DNA of 26,224 nt, taken from assembly GCA_938040985.1 (NCBI GenBank), contig CALHZD010000097.1:1-26224 (forward strand), written 5' to 3'. Below the pieces are notes generated by a model. That model was not told where the DNA came from and did not search any database. It saw only the letters and a list, made by a program, of their open reading frames with translations. Origin of the DNA: an uncultured Propionivibrio sp. GTDB taxonomy: Bacteria; Pseudomonadota; Gammaproteobacteria; Burkholderiales; Rhodocyclaceae. Position 1 is the first letter of the stretch; the number at the start of each line of letters is the position of its first letter. The translations under genes and the position numbers were made by a program. Below, piece after piece: positions 1 to 8,312 of this stretch.

Positions 1-687
1 TGGCCGCCGGTCGATTTCCGGCGGCGTCAGTTTTTTCCACTGATCGATGCGGCGGGTGCGAATGGTTTCATCCGACAGCGTCAGATCAGTGGCCAGGCAC
101 AGTCGGGTCTGGCCGGCGCAGCGCTCAAGCAATGCCGCAAACAGTTTCAGGTTGCGATAAGGCGTTTCGATAAAGATTTGCGTGCGCCGGTGGGCGCGCG
201 AGTCTTTTTCCAGAGTGGCGATGGCCTGGTTTCTAGCGTCTTCTTTGGCGGGTAGGTAGCCGTGAAAGGCGAAATGTTGCCCGCCCAGTCCGGAAGCCAT
301 TAATGCCAGCAGAATCGACGAGGGGCCGATCAGCGGTACGACGCGGATGCCCTGCGCCTGCGCCAGTGCGACAAGCTCTGCGCCGGGATCGGCCACTGCG
401 GGGCAGCCGGCCTCGGAGATCAGGCCAACGTCTGAGCCGGCCAGCAAGGGAGCGAGCCATTCATGCCATACTGCCGGTGAAGTATGCTCATTCAGCTCGC
501 TGATCGAGATGTCCTGGAGCGGTATCCGGCTGGGCAGAGATTTGAGAAAGGCGCGCGCGGATTTTGCATTCTCGGCGATGAAGTAGCGTAATCCGGCCGC
601 TTGTGCGCAGACAGCTGCGGGCAGGGATTCTACGGCCGGTATCACCCCCAGCGGCACGGGAATCAGGTAAAGCGTTCCTCGCCTCAT
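1..687 (-). CDS. RsmI-type SAM-dependent methyltransferase (C-terminus cut by window edge)
   Basis: Tetrapyrrole-methylase-fold methyltransferase of the RsmI group, whose best-known member 2'-O-methylates C1402 of 16S rRNA. The start is an ATG at 687-685 that overlaps the maf stop codon as ATGA, and 229 codons are visible before the window edge. The protein opens MRRGTLYLIPVPLG and carries the segment GLISEAGCPAVADPG followed by IRVVPLIGPSSILLALMASG, which matches the RsmI signature (E/D-AG-P-x-x-DPG, then VVPLPGP). This betaproteobacterial neighbour of maf is a shorter paralogue of canonical RsmI, so the exact RNA target is uncertain and no symbol is given. It is co-transcribed downstream of maf. 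Only a few C-terminal residues are probably missing. Confidence 0.85.
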   Translation of the reverse strand, partial: MRRGTLYLIPVPLGVIPAVESLPAAVCAQAAGLRYFIAENAKSARAFLKSLPSRIPLQDISISELNEHTSPAVWHEWLAPLLAGSDVGLISEAGCPAVADPGAELVALAQAQGIRVVPLIGPSSILLALMASGLGGQHFAFHGYLPAKEDARNQAIATLEKDSRAHRRTQIFIETPYRNLKLFAALLERCAGQTRLCLATDLTLSDETIRTRRIDQWKKLTPPEIDRRP

Positions 688-1268
688 AGAATGCATACGC
701 CTTCCAGGCGGAGCAATTCGCACAAGGCGATCAGCGGCAGACCGATCAGGGCATTGGGATCCTCGACTTCCATTTTGGCGATCAGGGCAATGCCCAGCCC
801 TTCCGATTTGGCGCTACCGGCGCAGTTGTAGGGGCGTTCGCGGACCAGGTAATTTTCTATTTCCGTATCGCCAAGCGCGCGAAATGTAACCCACGTCGGG
901 ACGCCGCGGATATGCATGATGCTGGTTCTGGCGTTGAGCAGGCATAAGCCGGTGAAGAAGCTGACGGTACGCCCGCGCATCATTTGTAATTGGCGTACCG
1001 CATTTTCGTGACTTCCCGGTTTGCCAAAAACTTTACCGTCCAGGCTGGCGACCTGGTCGCTGCCAATGATGAGCGCGTCGGGATGCTGTCTGGCAACGGC
1101 GCGCGCTTTCGCCTGGGCAAGCCGAAGTGCCGTGTGTTCTGGCGTTTCGCCCGGGCGTGCGGTTTCGTCAACCTCGGGTTGAGAGACAGTGAAAGGAATT
1201 TGCAGGCGACTTAACAAATCGCGGCGAAAAGGCGAGGTCGAGGCGAGGACGATCGGTTGGTTAGGCAT
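684..1268 (-). CDS. yceF: Maf-family nucleotide pyrophosphatase, YceF subgroup
   Basis: House-cleaning nucleoside triphosphate pyrophosphatase. The YceF subgroup hydrolyses 7-methyl-GTP and related nucleotides. The start chosen is ATG at 1268, giving 194 residues, the normal Maf length. A TTG at 1301 would add 11 residues that the family lacks. Motifs in order are LASTSPFRRDLL at the N-terminus, then VDETARPGETPEHTALRLAQ, then IIGSDQVASLDGKVFGKPG. The GSDQ motif (instead of GADT) is what separates YceF from the dTTPase YhdE. CAGSAKSEGLG and GLPLIALCELLR follow, closely matching E. coli YceF. It is divergent from yceD and overlaps the downstream methyltransferase by four bases. Confidence 0.93.
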   Translation of the reverse strand: MPNQPIVLASTSPFRRDLLSRLQIPFTVSQPEVDETARPGETPEHTALRLAQAKARAVARQHPDALIIGSDQVASLDGKVFGKPGSHENAVRQLQMMRGRTVSFFTGLCLLNARTSIMHIRGVPTWVTFRALGDTEIENYLVRERPYNCAGSAKSEGLGIALIAKMEVEDPNALIGLPLIALCELLRLEGVCIL

Positions 1269-1424
1269 GGCGAGTGAAAGATGATTCGGCGATAGGCGCA
1301 ATGAGGAACCTTGGTCTTACGGACACTTTTTGCTCAGGGCAGCGCGCGCGGAAAATGCAGCATAATTCTGGGAAAACGCCGCGTAAAAGCAGCAAAATCC
1401 AAAGGCTTGCAGCGCGCGCGTACT

Positions 1425-1454
1425 TTGACTTCATGGGGCAAAAATAATATCATG
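1425..1454 (+). promoter_or_regulatory. Sigma70-type promoter of yceD-rpmF
   Basis: The -35 box TTGACT (1425-1430) and -10 box TATCAT (1449-1454) are separated by 18 bases; both are five of six to consensus. Expected initiation is at about 1460-1463, so the yceD ATG at 1463 lies at or within two bases of the 5' end, and no Shine-Dalgarno sequence fits in between. Confidence 0.65.
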
Positions 1455-1462
1455 CGCGCCTT

Positions 1463-1969
1463 ATGTCGTATCAGCTTGTAATTGAGCCTTCGGTTTTTGC
1501 GCGCGAATCCAAAACGCTGCAAGGAAATCTGCCAATTGCTGATTTGCCCAGAGTGCTTGATTCGCTTGCAGAGTCGGGGGGAGCAGTCAGTTACTGGATT
1601 GAGGGGCGTGTCAGTGAACATGAACGCCCGCAATTGTTTCTGCGGCTCGATGGCGTCTTTTCCTTGCGTTGTCAGCGTTGTCTGGAAAGTGTCGCCTATC
1701 CTTTGCAGGTGCGTAATTTGCTGGAGTTCGTGGGTGACGAAAGCAGATTGACGCAGGAAGAAATTGAGGACGATAGCCGCGATTTTCTTCCATGGAAAAA
1801 AGAAATTGATGTCGTGGCGCTGCTCGAGGACGAAATCATTCTTGCCTTACCTCCGGCGCCGCGTCATGAGCAATGTAATTTCCCGGATCTGAAGCATGCT
1901 GCGGATGTCAATATGAAATCGTCGCCTTTTTCCACGCTTAGGGGATTGAAGGATAAAATGACGCAGTAA
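1463..1969 (+). CDS. yceD: YceD/DUF177 protein, 23S rRNA accumulation factor
   Basis: A 168-residue DUF177 protein. In E. coli YceD is needed for normal 23S rRNA accumulation and is always linked to rpmF. The family zinc-type cysteine pair is visible as RCQRCLESVAYPLQV around residue 75, followed by the acidic stretch EEIEDDSRDFLPWKKEIDVVALLEDEIILALP typical of the family (only part is diagnostic: the IDVVALLEDEIILALP segment). A late CNFP and the C-terminal PFSTLRGLK also match. The ATG at 1463 has no ribosome binding site and lies almost at the predicted transcription start, so leaderless translation is likely. It is followed 35 bases later by rpmF. Confidence 0.92.
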   Translation: MSYQLVIEPSVFARESKTLQGNLPIADLPRVLDSLAESGGAVSYWIEGRVSEHERPQLFLRLDGVFSLRCQRCLESVAYPLQVRNLLEFVGDESRLTQEEIEDDSRDFLPWKKEIDVVALLEDEIILALPPAPRHEQCNFPDLKHAADVNMKSSPFSTLRGLKDKMTQ

Positions 1970-2004
1970 CCAGATTTCATTCGATTTTTTGGAGTTAATG
2001 AATT

Positions 2005-2184
2005 ATGGCTGTTCAACAAAATAAAAAGTCCCCGTCCAAGCGCGGGATGCATCGTGCTCACGATTTTCTGAGCAATCCGCCACTGGCTATCGAGCCGACG
2101 ACAGGAGAAGTGCATTTACGCCACCACGTTAGTCCGTCAGGCTATTATCGTGGCAAGAAGGTTGCCAAGGGCGCGGCGGAGTAA
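2005..2184 (+). CDS. rpmF: 50S ribosomal protein L32
   Basis: A 59-residue ribosomal protein too short for routine ORF lists. It reads MAVQQNKKSPSKRGMHRAHD, then a central PTTGEVHLRHHVSPSGYYRG and the basic tail KKVAKGAAE. The MAVQQNKxSxSKRGMRRxHD opening and the HHVSPxGYYRG segment are diagnostic for L32 of the type without zinc cysteines. GGAG at 1991-1994 precedes the ATG by ten bases. It is positioned between yceD and plsX, the conserved order that couples ribosome synthesis to membrane lipid synthesis. Confidence 0.97.
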   Translation: MAVQQNKKSPSKRGMHRAHDFLSNPPLAIEPTTGEVHLRHHVSPSGYYRGKKVAKGAAE

Positions 2185-2251
2185 TCTCTGCCGGTGAGGC
2201 GAGACAGCCCTGGTTCGAGGGTGTTTCGTCTTTTCTTCTGCTATTTTTCGC

Positions 2252-3253
2252 ATGACAGTCACTGTTGCAATCGACTGCATGGGCGGCGATCACGGGCCGG
2301 TTGTGACTGTGCCTGCTGCGCTTGATTTTCTGCACAAACGTGAAGACGTGGAAGTCATTCTCGTCGGTGCTGAGAAAAGTATCCGCCAGTATTTAAGGGG
2401 TGTCGAGCATCCCCGTTTGCGCGTTCGTCATGCCAGTGAAGTTGTCGAGATGGACGAGTCTCCGGCGCTGGCGATCCGAAACAAGAAGGATTCGTCGATG
2501 CGCGTGGCGATTGATCTCGTCAAAAGCGGTGAGGCGGATGCGTGCGTTTCGGCGGGCAATACCGGCGCCCTGATGGCGATTTCCCGCTTTGTGCTCAAGA
2601 TGCTGCCAGGCATCGAGCGGCCGGCGATTTGTGCTGTGTTGCCTACCATGTCCGGGCATGTTCACGTACTTGATCTGGGTGCTAATGTGGATTGTTCACA
2701 TGAACACCTGCTGCAATTTGGCATCATGGGGGCATCGCTGGTCGGTGCCGTCGAACATAAGGATCGGCCAAGCGTCGGGATCCTCAATATTGGCGAAGAA
2801 GATATCAAGGGCAACGAGGTCGTCAAACTGGCGGCCGAGCAGCTCAAAACTTCGGGGTTGAATTTCGTCGGCAACATCGAAGGTGACGGGATTTACAAGG
2901 GCGAGGCGGATGTCGTGGTCTGTGATGGTTTTGTCGGCAACGTCGCGCTTAAAACTTCCGAAGGGTTGGCTCAGATGCTCGCGACCTTCCTGCGTGAGGA
3001 GTTTGGGCGTAATCTGCTGACCCGTGCGGTGGGGCTGCTGGCGTTGCCGGTATTGAAGCGTTTCAAACAGCGCGTCGATCATCGACGTTACAATGGCGCT
3101 TGTCTGCTCGGTTTGAAAGGCGTTGTTGTCAAGAGCCACGGATCGGCCGATGCCTTTGCCTTTTGCCATGCGCTCGAACGCGCGGCGGATACTGTCCGCA
3201 ACGACGTGTTAACGCGAATCGTCGAGCGCATTCCAGTTTTGGAGAATGCATAA
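2252..3253 (+). CDS. plsX: Phosphate acyltransferase PlsX
   Basis: Makes acyl-phosphate from acyl-ACP, the substrate for PlsY in phospholipid synthesis; a peripheral membrane enzyme. The 333 residues begin MTVTVAIDCMGGDHGP, the invariant PlsX N-terminus. ASEVVEMDESPALAIRNKKD, then ADACVSAGNTGALMA and VLDLGANVDC, and later CDGFVGNVALKTSEG follow in the family order. Length is normal for the proteobacterial enzyme. The ATG at 2252 has no strong Shine-Dalgarno; the preceding sequence is T-rich. The stop at 3251-3253 nearly abuts fabH, so the two are probably translationally coupled. Confidence 0.97.
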   Translation: MTVTVAIDCMGGDHGPVVTVPAALDFLHKREDVEVILVGAEKSIRQYLRGVEHPRLRVRHASEVVEMDESPALAIRNKKDSSMRVAIDLVKSGEADACVSAGNTGALMAISRFVLKMLPGIERPAICAVLPTMSGHVHVLDLGANVDCSHEHLLQFGIMGASLVGAVEHKDRPSVGILNIGEEDIKGNEVVKLAAEQLKTSGLNFVGNIEGDGIYKGEADVVVCDGFVGNVALKTSEGLAQMLATFLREEFGRNLLTRAVGLLALPVLKRFKQRVDHRRYNGACLLGLKGVVVKSHGSADAFAFCHALERAADTVRNDVLTRIVERIPVLENA

Positions 3254-3254
3254 G

Positions 3255-4217
3255 ATGATTTTTTCACGCATCGCTGGAGTCGGTAGTTTTTTGCCCGGCG
3301 CGCCGGTGACTAATGACGATCTGGTGCAGCGCGGTGTCGACACCAGTGATGAGTGGGTGACAGGGCGTACCGGCATCAAGTCCCGCTATTTGGCCGATGA
3401 TCACTGCCGAACCAGCGATCTGGCGCTGGAGGCAAGCCGGAACGCGCTGGAATCGGCAAAAATGACGGCAGAGGAACTTGACCTCATCATCGTTGCGACG
3501 ACGACGCCGGATTATATTTTTCCAAGTACGGCTTGTTTTCTGCAGGCGGGGCTGGGCGTCAAGGGTGCGATGGCTTTTGATGTGCAGGCGGTATGCAGCG
3601 GCTTTGTCTATGCGCTGATCGTTGCCGAAAAGTTTATTCGTAGCGGCAGCCATAAAAAGGCGCTGGTCGTTGGCGCAGAGACTTTTTCCCGAATTCTCGA
3701 CTGGAAGGACCGCGGTACCTGCGTGTTGTTTGGTGATGGCGCGGGAGCCGTCGTACTTGAAGCTTCGGACAAACCGGGCATTCTCACGGCAGCAGCCTAT
3801 GCTGACGGATCGCAAAGCGCTGTTTTGTCGGTGCCAGGCGCTGTGCATGGCGGCAAGGTCGTAGGCGATCCTTTTCTGCGCATGGATGGGCAGGCTGTAT
3901 TCAAGTTTGCCGTCCATGCCTTGAGCGAAATTGCTGTGGAGTGTTGCGCGCAGGCGGGTATTCGGACGCAGGATATTGACTGGCTGATTCCACATCAGGC
4001 CAATTTGCGGATTATCAATTCCATTGGTAAAAAACTGAAGATTGGTACTGATAAGATCATCATCACCGTCGATCGGCATGGCAATACCTCGGCGGCTTCC
4101 GTACCGCTGGCGCTTGATGTCGCGGTTCGTGGCGGTCGTATCCGGCGCGGTCAAAAAGTGTTGCTGGAAGGTGTGGGCGGCGGCTTTACCTGGGGCGCCG
4201 TTCTGCTCGAATTCTAG
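3255..4217 (+). CDS. fabH: 3-oxoacyl-ACP synthase III (FabH)
   Basis: Condenses acetyl-CoA with malonyl-ACP to begin fatty-acid synthesis. I place the start at ATG 3255, because GGAG at 3241-3244 is ten bases upstream; the earlier in-frame ATG at 3246 leaves only one base after GGAG. This gives 320 residues opening MIFSRIAGVGSFLPG. The catalytic triad is visible: Cys114 in VQAVCSGF, His247 in IPHQANLR and Asn277 in HGNTSAAS. The C-terminus GVGGGFTWGAVLLEF is canonical. It lies between plsX and fabD in the fab operon. Confidence 0.97.
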   Translation: MIFSRIAGVGSFLPGAPVTNDDLVQRGVDTSDEWVTGRTGIKSRYLADDHCRTSDLALEASRNALESAKMTAEELDLIIVATTTPDYIFPSTACFLQAGLGVKGAMAFDVQAVCSGFVYALIVAEKFIRSGSHKKALVVGAETFSRILDWKDRGTCVLFGDGAGAVVLEASDKPGILTAAAYADGSQSAVLSVPGAVHGGKVVGDPFLRMDGQAVFKFAVHALSEIAVECCAQAGIRTQDIDWLIPHQANLRIINSIGKKLKIGTDKIIITVDRHGNTSAASVPLALDVAVRGGRIRRGQKVLLEGVGGGFTWGAVLLEF

Positions 4218-4240
4218 GCGCCAGGCTAAGGAGATTTTCC

Positions 4241-5179
4241 ATGGCATTTGCATTCATCTTTCCTGGGCAGGGGTCGCAGTCAGTCGGCATGATGGCCGCC
4301 TATGGCGATTCTCCCGTCATCCGTGCAACTTTTGATGAGGCGTCGGAAACCCTGAATCAGGATCTCTGGCAGCTGGCGTCCGAAGGCCCGGCGGATGCGC
4401 TTGCGCAAACGGTTAATACCCAGCCTTTGATGCTGACGGCGGCGATTGCCGTCTATCGTCTCTGGCTGGAAAAGGGCGGCCATTTACCCGCTGTCGTTGC
4501 CGGACATAGTCTGGGCGAATATTCAGCGCTAGTGGCCGCCGGAGTGATCGAATTCAAGGATGCCGTACCGCTCGTCCGTCTGAGAGCTACGGCGATGCAG
4601 GAGGCGGTGCCGTTGGGCGCGGGCGCTATGGCGGCTATTCTCAATCTGGACAATGAAAAAGTTCATGCCGCTTGTATCGAGGCGGCCGAGAAAGTGGGAA
4701 ATGGCGCGGTTGTTGAACCCGTCAATTTCAACAGTCCCGCGCAGACCGTCATCGCGGGCAACAAATCTGCGGTAGAAGCCGCCTGTGAGGGATGCAAGGC
4801 GCGTGGCGCCAAGCGTGCCGTCTTGTTGCCTGTGTCCGCGCCGTTTCATTCTTCTCTGTTGCGCCCGGCGGCGGATCGGCTGGCGGCGCGGCTGTCCGAA
4901 CTGGAATTCAAGGCGCCGAAAATTTCCGTGATCAACAATGTCGATGTGGCCATCGAAAAAGATCCGGTCAAAATCAAGGATGCTCTGGTGCGCCAGGCTT
5001 ACTCACCTGTACGTTGGGTCGAGACCATGCAAAAGATCGCCGCCATGAATATAAAAATCGCGCTCGAATGCGGTCCGGGTAAGGTCTTGGCAGGTCTTGC
5101 CAAACGCTGCGCCGATACGGTTGAAGGTATTGCCTTGGCCGATGCGGCATCGATTGACGCTCATCTTTCCTTGGAGTAG
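4241..5179 (+). CDS. fabD: Malonyl-CoA:ACP transacylase (FabD)
   Basis: Transfers malonyl groups from CoA to acyl carrier protein. It is 312 residues long with FPGQGSQSVGM at the N-terminus, the nucleophile elbow GHSLGEY with Ser90, the substrate-binding region VNFNSPAQTVIAG, and the catalytic His203 in SAPFHSSLL. The end carries the family's ALECGPGKVLAGLAKR segment. The ATG at 4241 is preceded by AAGGAG, a strong ribosome binding site. fabG follows after a five-base gap. Confidence 0.97.
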   Translation: MAFAFIFPGQGSQSVGMMAAYGDSPVIRATFDEASETLNQDLWQLASEGPADALAQTVNTQPLMLTAAIAVYRLWLEKGGHLPAVVAGHSLGEYSALVAAGVIEFKDAVPLVRLRATAMQEAVPLGAGAMAAILNLDNEKVHAACIEAAEKVGNGAVVEPVNFNSPAQTVIAGNKSAVEAACEGCKARGAKRAVLLPVSAPFHSSLLRPAADRLAARLSELEFKAPKISVINNVDVAIEKDPVKIKDALVRQAYSPVRWVETMQKIAAMNIKIALECGPGKVLAGLAKRCADTVEGIALADAASIDAHLSLE

Positions 5180-5184
5180 GCGTT

Positions 5185-5928
5185 ATGAAACTTGAAGGGC
5201 GAATTGCGCTCGTGACCGGCGCTAGCCGGGGGATTGGCGCGGCGATTTTGCTGCGCCTTACCCAACAAGGGGCGCTAGTCGTCGGCACGGCGACCACGGA
5301 CAAGGGGGCTGCGGAAATCAATGCGGCCTTGAAGCAAGCGGGCCTGAAAGGACGTGGTTTGGCCTTGGATGTTTGCGACGAAGCACAGATTGGTACAACG
5401 GTTTCGCTCGTCGAAAAGGAGTACGGCGCCATTTCCATTCTTGTCAATAATGCCGGCATTACCCGCGACAACCTGGCGATGCGCATGAAGGATGAAGAAT
5501 GGGACGCCGTCATTGATACGAATCTCAAAGCGGTTTTCCGCATGTCGCGCGCTGTCATGCGCGGCATGATGAAAGCTCGCGCAGGCCGCATCATCAATAT
5601 TTCTTCGGTCGTCGGCTATGCCGGCAACCCGGGGCAGGCCAACTATTGTGCGGCCAAGGCGGGGCTGGGTGGTATGACGCGCGCCCTGGCGCGAGAGCTT
5701 GGCTGCCGCAATATCACCGTTAATTGCGTGGCGCCCGGATTCATCGATACCCGTATGACACAGGCGCTTGATGAAAAGCAGCGCGCTGCGATCGCCGGCA
5801 ATATTCCATTGGGGCGACTGGGAGCGCCTGAAGATGTCGCCGCGGCGGTCGCTTTCCTGGCTTCGCCGGAAGCCGCTTACATTACCGGCTCGACGATTCA
5901 CGTCAATGGCGGCATGTTTATGGACTGA
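5185..5928 (+). CDS. fabG: 3-oxoacyl-ACP reductase (FabG)
   Basis: NADPH-dependent reduction of 3-oxoacyl-ACP. It is a classical short-chain dehydrogenase of 247 residues. The cofactor loop TGASRGIG spans residues 11-18, with NNAG at 88-91, Asn113, Ser141, and the catalytic YxxxK as Tyr154/Lys158 in QANYCAAKAG. The C-terminal PEDVAAAVAFLASPEAAYIT followed by HVNGGMFM is typical of FabG. It is packed against fabD and followed by acpP after a 142-base gap that holds the acpP promoter. Confidence 0.97.
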   Translation: MKLEGRIALVTGASRGIGAAILLRLTQQGALVVGTATTDKGAAEINAALKQAGLKGRGLALDVCDEAQIGTTVSLVEKEYGAISILVNNAGITRDNLAMRMKDEEWDAVIDTNLKAVFRMSRAVMRGMMKARAGRIINISSVVGYAGNPGQANYCAAKAGLGGMTRALARELGCRNITVNCVAPGFIDTRMTQALDEKQRAAIAGNIPLGRLGAPEDVAAAVAFLASPEAAYITGSTIHVNGGMFMD

Positions 5929-5997
5929 AGCGGCGCGTTCATGGGATGGCCGGTCAGTCATTGACATGGTGCGTATTTGGTGTGTATTCCCGGAAAA

Positions 5998-6026
5998 TTG
6001 GTGAGCGCCCTTCGTTTTGTTAAAAT
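5998..6026 (+). promoter_or_regulatory. Sigma70-type promoter of acpP
   Basis: A -35 box TTGGTG (5998-6003) and a -10 box TAAAAT (6021-6026) are separated by exactly 17 bases. Initiation near 6033 would give a leader of about 38 bases containing AAGGAG at 6058-6063, seven bases before the acpP ATG. A separate strong promoter fits the high demand for acyl carrier protein. Confidence 0.65.
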
Positions 6027-6070
6027 GCAGCGCTTTGTTTTATTCCTATCAACTGAAAAGGAGCTTTTAG

Positions 6071-6310
6071 ATGGACAACATCGAACAACGTGTCAAAAAG
6101 ATCGTCTCCGAGCAGCTGGGCGTCAATGAAGCAGATATCAAGAACGAGTCCTCTTTTGTCGACGATCTTGGCGCGGATTCGCTGGATACCGTTGAGCTGG
6201 TGATGGCGCTCGAAGAAGAATTCGAGTGCGAGATTCCTGATGAAGAAGCGGAAAAAATCACCAGCGTCCAGCAGGCGATTGATTACGTCGTTTCGCACAA
6301 GAAAGCGTAA
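6071..6310 (+). CDS. acpP: Acyl carrier protein
   Basis: Carries growing acyl chains on a 4'-phosphopantetheine arm. It is 79 residues long and very acidic. The attachment site is Ser37 in DDLGADSLDTVELVMALEEE, followed by FECEIPDEEAEKI, matching E. coli AcpP closely. AAGGAG lies seven bases before the ATG. A dedicated promoter lies upstream, and the holo-ACP synthase that activates this protein is encoded in the same window (16744-17271). Confidence 0.98.
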   Translation: MDNIEQRVKKIVSEQLGVNEADIKNESSFVDDLGADSLDTVELVMALEEEFECEIPDEEAEKITSVQQAIDYVVSHKKA

Positions 6311-6325
6311 AAGCTTCTCACCGTA

Positions 6326-6371
6326 AAGATACGGACGGCGCTATGTGATGTGTGATGCGGCCGTCCGCGGG
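6326..6371 (+). other. Inverted repeat in the acpP-fabF gap, function uncertain
   Basis: An eight-base stem, CGGACGGC paired with GCCGTCCG, encloses a loop of about 20 bases. No T-tract follows, so it does not look like an intrinsic terminator. It could slow 3'-end decay of the abundant acpP transcript or attenuate readthrough into fabF; this is inference. Boundaries are approximate. Confidence 0.3.
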
Positions 6372-6421
6372 CGATGAGGGTATGTGTCGCCCGATTGATT
6401 TCCTGTTATCCGGAGAAAGAA

Positions 6422-7660
6422 TTGTCGCGTCGCAGAGTCGTCATTACCGGCCTCGGAATCATTTCGCCGGTCGGCAATACTATTGAGCAGGCATGGCAGA
6501 ACATTCTTGCCGGCCATTCAGGTATCGATACAATTTCCCGCTTCGATGCCTCCGGCTTCCCGGTGCAGATTGCCGGTGAAGTCCGCAATTTTGATGCTGC
6601 CCAATACATCTCGCCCAAGGATGCACGCCGTATGGATCTTTTCATCCATTACGGTATTGCAGCCGGTATTGAAGCGATCCGCGACGCAGGGCTTGAGGCC
6701 AATCCGGCCAACGCCGAGCGCATCGGCATCTCGATCGGGTCGGGCATTGGCGGCCTGCCGATGATCGAAAGCACGCATGATGAGTTCAATGCTTCCGGAC
6801 TTCGCAAGGTGTCTCCTTTCTTTGTGCCTGGCTCGATCATCAATATGATCGCAGGCAATCTTTCGATCATGTATGGGTTCAAGGGGCCGAACATTGCTAT
6901 TGTCAGCGCCTGCGCCAGTGCGACCCATAGCATTGGCGACGCGGCGCGCTTTATCGAATACGGCGACGCCGATATCATGGTCGCCGGCGGTGCGGAGTCG
7001 ACGGTTTCACAGCTTGGCGTCGGCGGTTTCTGCGCAGCTCGCGCCTTATCTACCCGTAACGATGACCCGCAGACAGCGAGCCGTCCCTGGGATCGTGATC
7101 GTGACGGTTTCGTTTTATCTGAAGGCGCCGGTGTTCTGGTGCTTGAAGAATATGAACATGCCAAAACGCGCGGTGCAAAAATCTACGCTGAACTTGCCGG
7201 TTTTGGCATGAGTGCTGATGCCCACCATATGACTGCGCCGTGTGAAGATGGCGATGGCGCGGCGCGTTGCATGCTGAATGCCATGCACAATGCGGGCGTG
7301 AAGGCTGATGAAGTCGACTACATTAATGCGCACGGAACGTCGACCCCGTTAGGTGACAAAGCGGAAACGATTGCCGTCAAGCGCGTTTTTGGTGATCATG
7401 CCAAAAAACTGGTGGTTAATTCAACCAAGTCGATGACAGGCCATCTGCTGGGCGCGGCCGGTGGCGTGGAAGCTATTTTCTCGGCGCTGGCGATACATCA
7501 TCAGATTTCTCCGCCGACAATCAACGTCTTTAATCAGGATGAGGGCTGTGATCTGGACTACTGTACCAATGGCGCCCGTCCAATGAAGATTGATGTTGCG
7601 CTGTCCAATTCCTTCGGTTTTGGTGGAACGAACGCTACCTTGGTGTTTCGTAAAATTTAA
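6422..7660 (+). CDS. fabF: 3-oxoacyl-ACP synthase II (FabF)
   Basis: Elongating condensing enzyme. I choose a TTG start at 6422: GGAGAAAG at 6412-6419 is correctly spaced, and the product SRRRVVITGLGIISPVGNT aligns with E. coli FabF from its second residue. The 412-residue length fits too. An ATG at 6374 would add 16 residues foreign to the family and lacks a ribosome binding site. Catalytic residues are Cys164 in VSACASATHS, His304 in NAHGTSTPLGD and His341 in KSMTGHLLGAAGG. The end NSFGFGGTNATLVF is canonical. It lies downstream of acpP. Confidence 0.96.
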   Translation: MSRRRVVITGLGIISPVGNTIEQAWQNILAGHSGIDTISRFDASGFPVQIAGEVRNFDAAQYISPKDARRMDLFIHYGIAAGIEAIRDAGLEANPANAERIGISIGSGIGGLPMIESTHDEFNASGLRKVSPFFVPGSIINMIAGNLSIMYGFKGPNIAIVSACASATHSIGDAARFIEYGDADIMVAGGAESTVSQLGVGGFCAARALSTRNDDPQTASRPWDRDRDGFVLSEGAGVLVLEEYEHAKTRGAKIYAELAGFGMSADAHHMTAPCEDGDGAARCMLNAMHNAGVKADEVDYINAHGTSTPLGDKAETIAVKRVFGDHAKKLVVNSTKSMTGHLLGAAGGVEAIFSALAIHHQISPPTINVFNQDEGCDLDYCTNGARPMKIDVALSNSFGFGGTNATLVFRKI

Positions 7661-7689
7661 ATCGTTCTGAGTGGACTTCCAGCTCGGCG

Positions 7690-8151
7690 ATGCAGTTTCC
7701 GCTGTTTATTGAATTGCGGCGCTCCCGGCGGCTGGATACGCTGTTAATCATTTTCCACTGGGTAGCGGCGCTTTCCGTGTGTTTTGCGCTATGGCCGCGG
7801 GATGGTCTGCCCTATCGGTTTGCCTGTCTGACGATACTGTGCCTGGTTGCGCTGTCAGCCTGGCGTTGCCTGCATCGGCGTCTGCCTGAGCGGTTGCGGC
7901 TTGCTGCCGATGGCGCCTTATTTTTATATTTCCCCGACTCTGATGGCGGTATGCAACGAGCGCAGATTCTGCCGGACGGCGTTGCCTTGCCCTATTGGGT
8001 GGTGTTGCGTGTGCGCCTTGAAAACGAAGCACGCGAATACCATTTGACGCTGTTGCCCGACCAGATGCCCGCAGAGCAATTTCGCCAGCTGATCGTTTGC
8101 CTGCGCTGGCTCATCAAAACGGATCCGGCGCCGCCGTCGCTTAAGCAGTGA
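7690..8151 (+). CDS. YgfX-like (CptA family) small membrane protein
   Basis: A 153-residue protein. The N-terminus LRRSRRLDTLLIIFHWVAAL followed by a second hydrophobic segment (about residues 41-59) gives two membrane helices. A cytoplasmic beta-rich domain follows, with the pattern DGALFLYF, PYWVVLRVRL and a terminal FRQLIVCLRWLIK helix. This layout resembles E. coli YgfX, a membrane protein linked to cell shape and FtsZ/MreB inhibition, and a YgfX-like gene is commonly found between fabF and rpoE in Betaproteobacteria. Sequence identity to E. coli is low, so the toxin activity should not be assumed. Start ATG 7690; no strong ribosome binding site is seen. Confidence 0.65.
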   Translation: MQFPLFIELRRSRRLDTLLIIFHWVAALSVCFALWPRDGLPYRFACLTILCLVALSAWRCLHRRLPERLRLAADGALFLYFPDSDGGMQRAQILPDGVALPYWVVLRVRLENEAREYHLTLLPDQMPAEQFRQLIVCLRWLIKTDPAPPSLKQ

Positions 8152-8259
8152 TACTGCGAACGGATAAATTCAGGTGCTGCGCGAATCATTCTCAACGTAT
8201 GCGCAAAAGTCGGTTCTGACGCTGACTGCGGCCAGTGGCCTGCGCTAAATGGCTTGGGC

Positions 8260-8265
8260 TATACT
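8260..8265 (+). promoter_or_regulatory. Candidate -10 element upstream of rpoE
   Basis: TATACT lies 48 bases before the rpoE ATG. A matching -35 box at 16-18 bases is poor. I could not find a convincing sigma-E-type promoter (GGAACTT and TCTGA at about 16 bases) that would show self-regulation. Confidence 0.3.
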
Positions 8266-8312
8266 CTCGTAAAAGTACGAAGAACCGAATCTGACAGGAA
8301 AGTTTTCATAAC

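Noticed and set aside
3264..4253. 329-codon minus-strand ORF across fabH
   Set aside because: It lies wholly antisense to a clear FabH with an intact catalytic triad; its translation shows no domain and is a GC-bias shadow.
6326..6371. Intrinsic terminator after acpP
   Set aside because: The stem is present but the loop is long and no T-tract follows.
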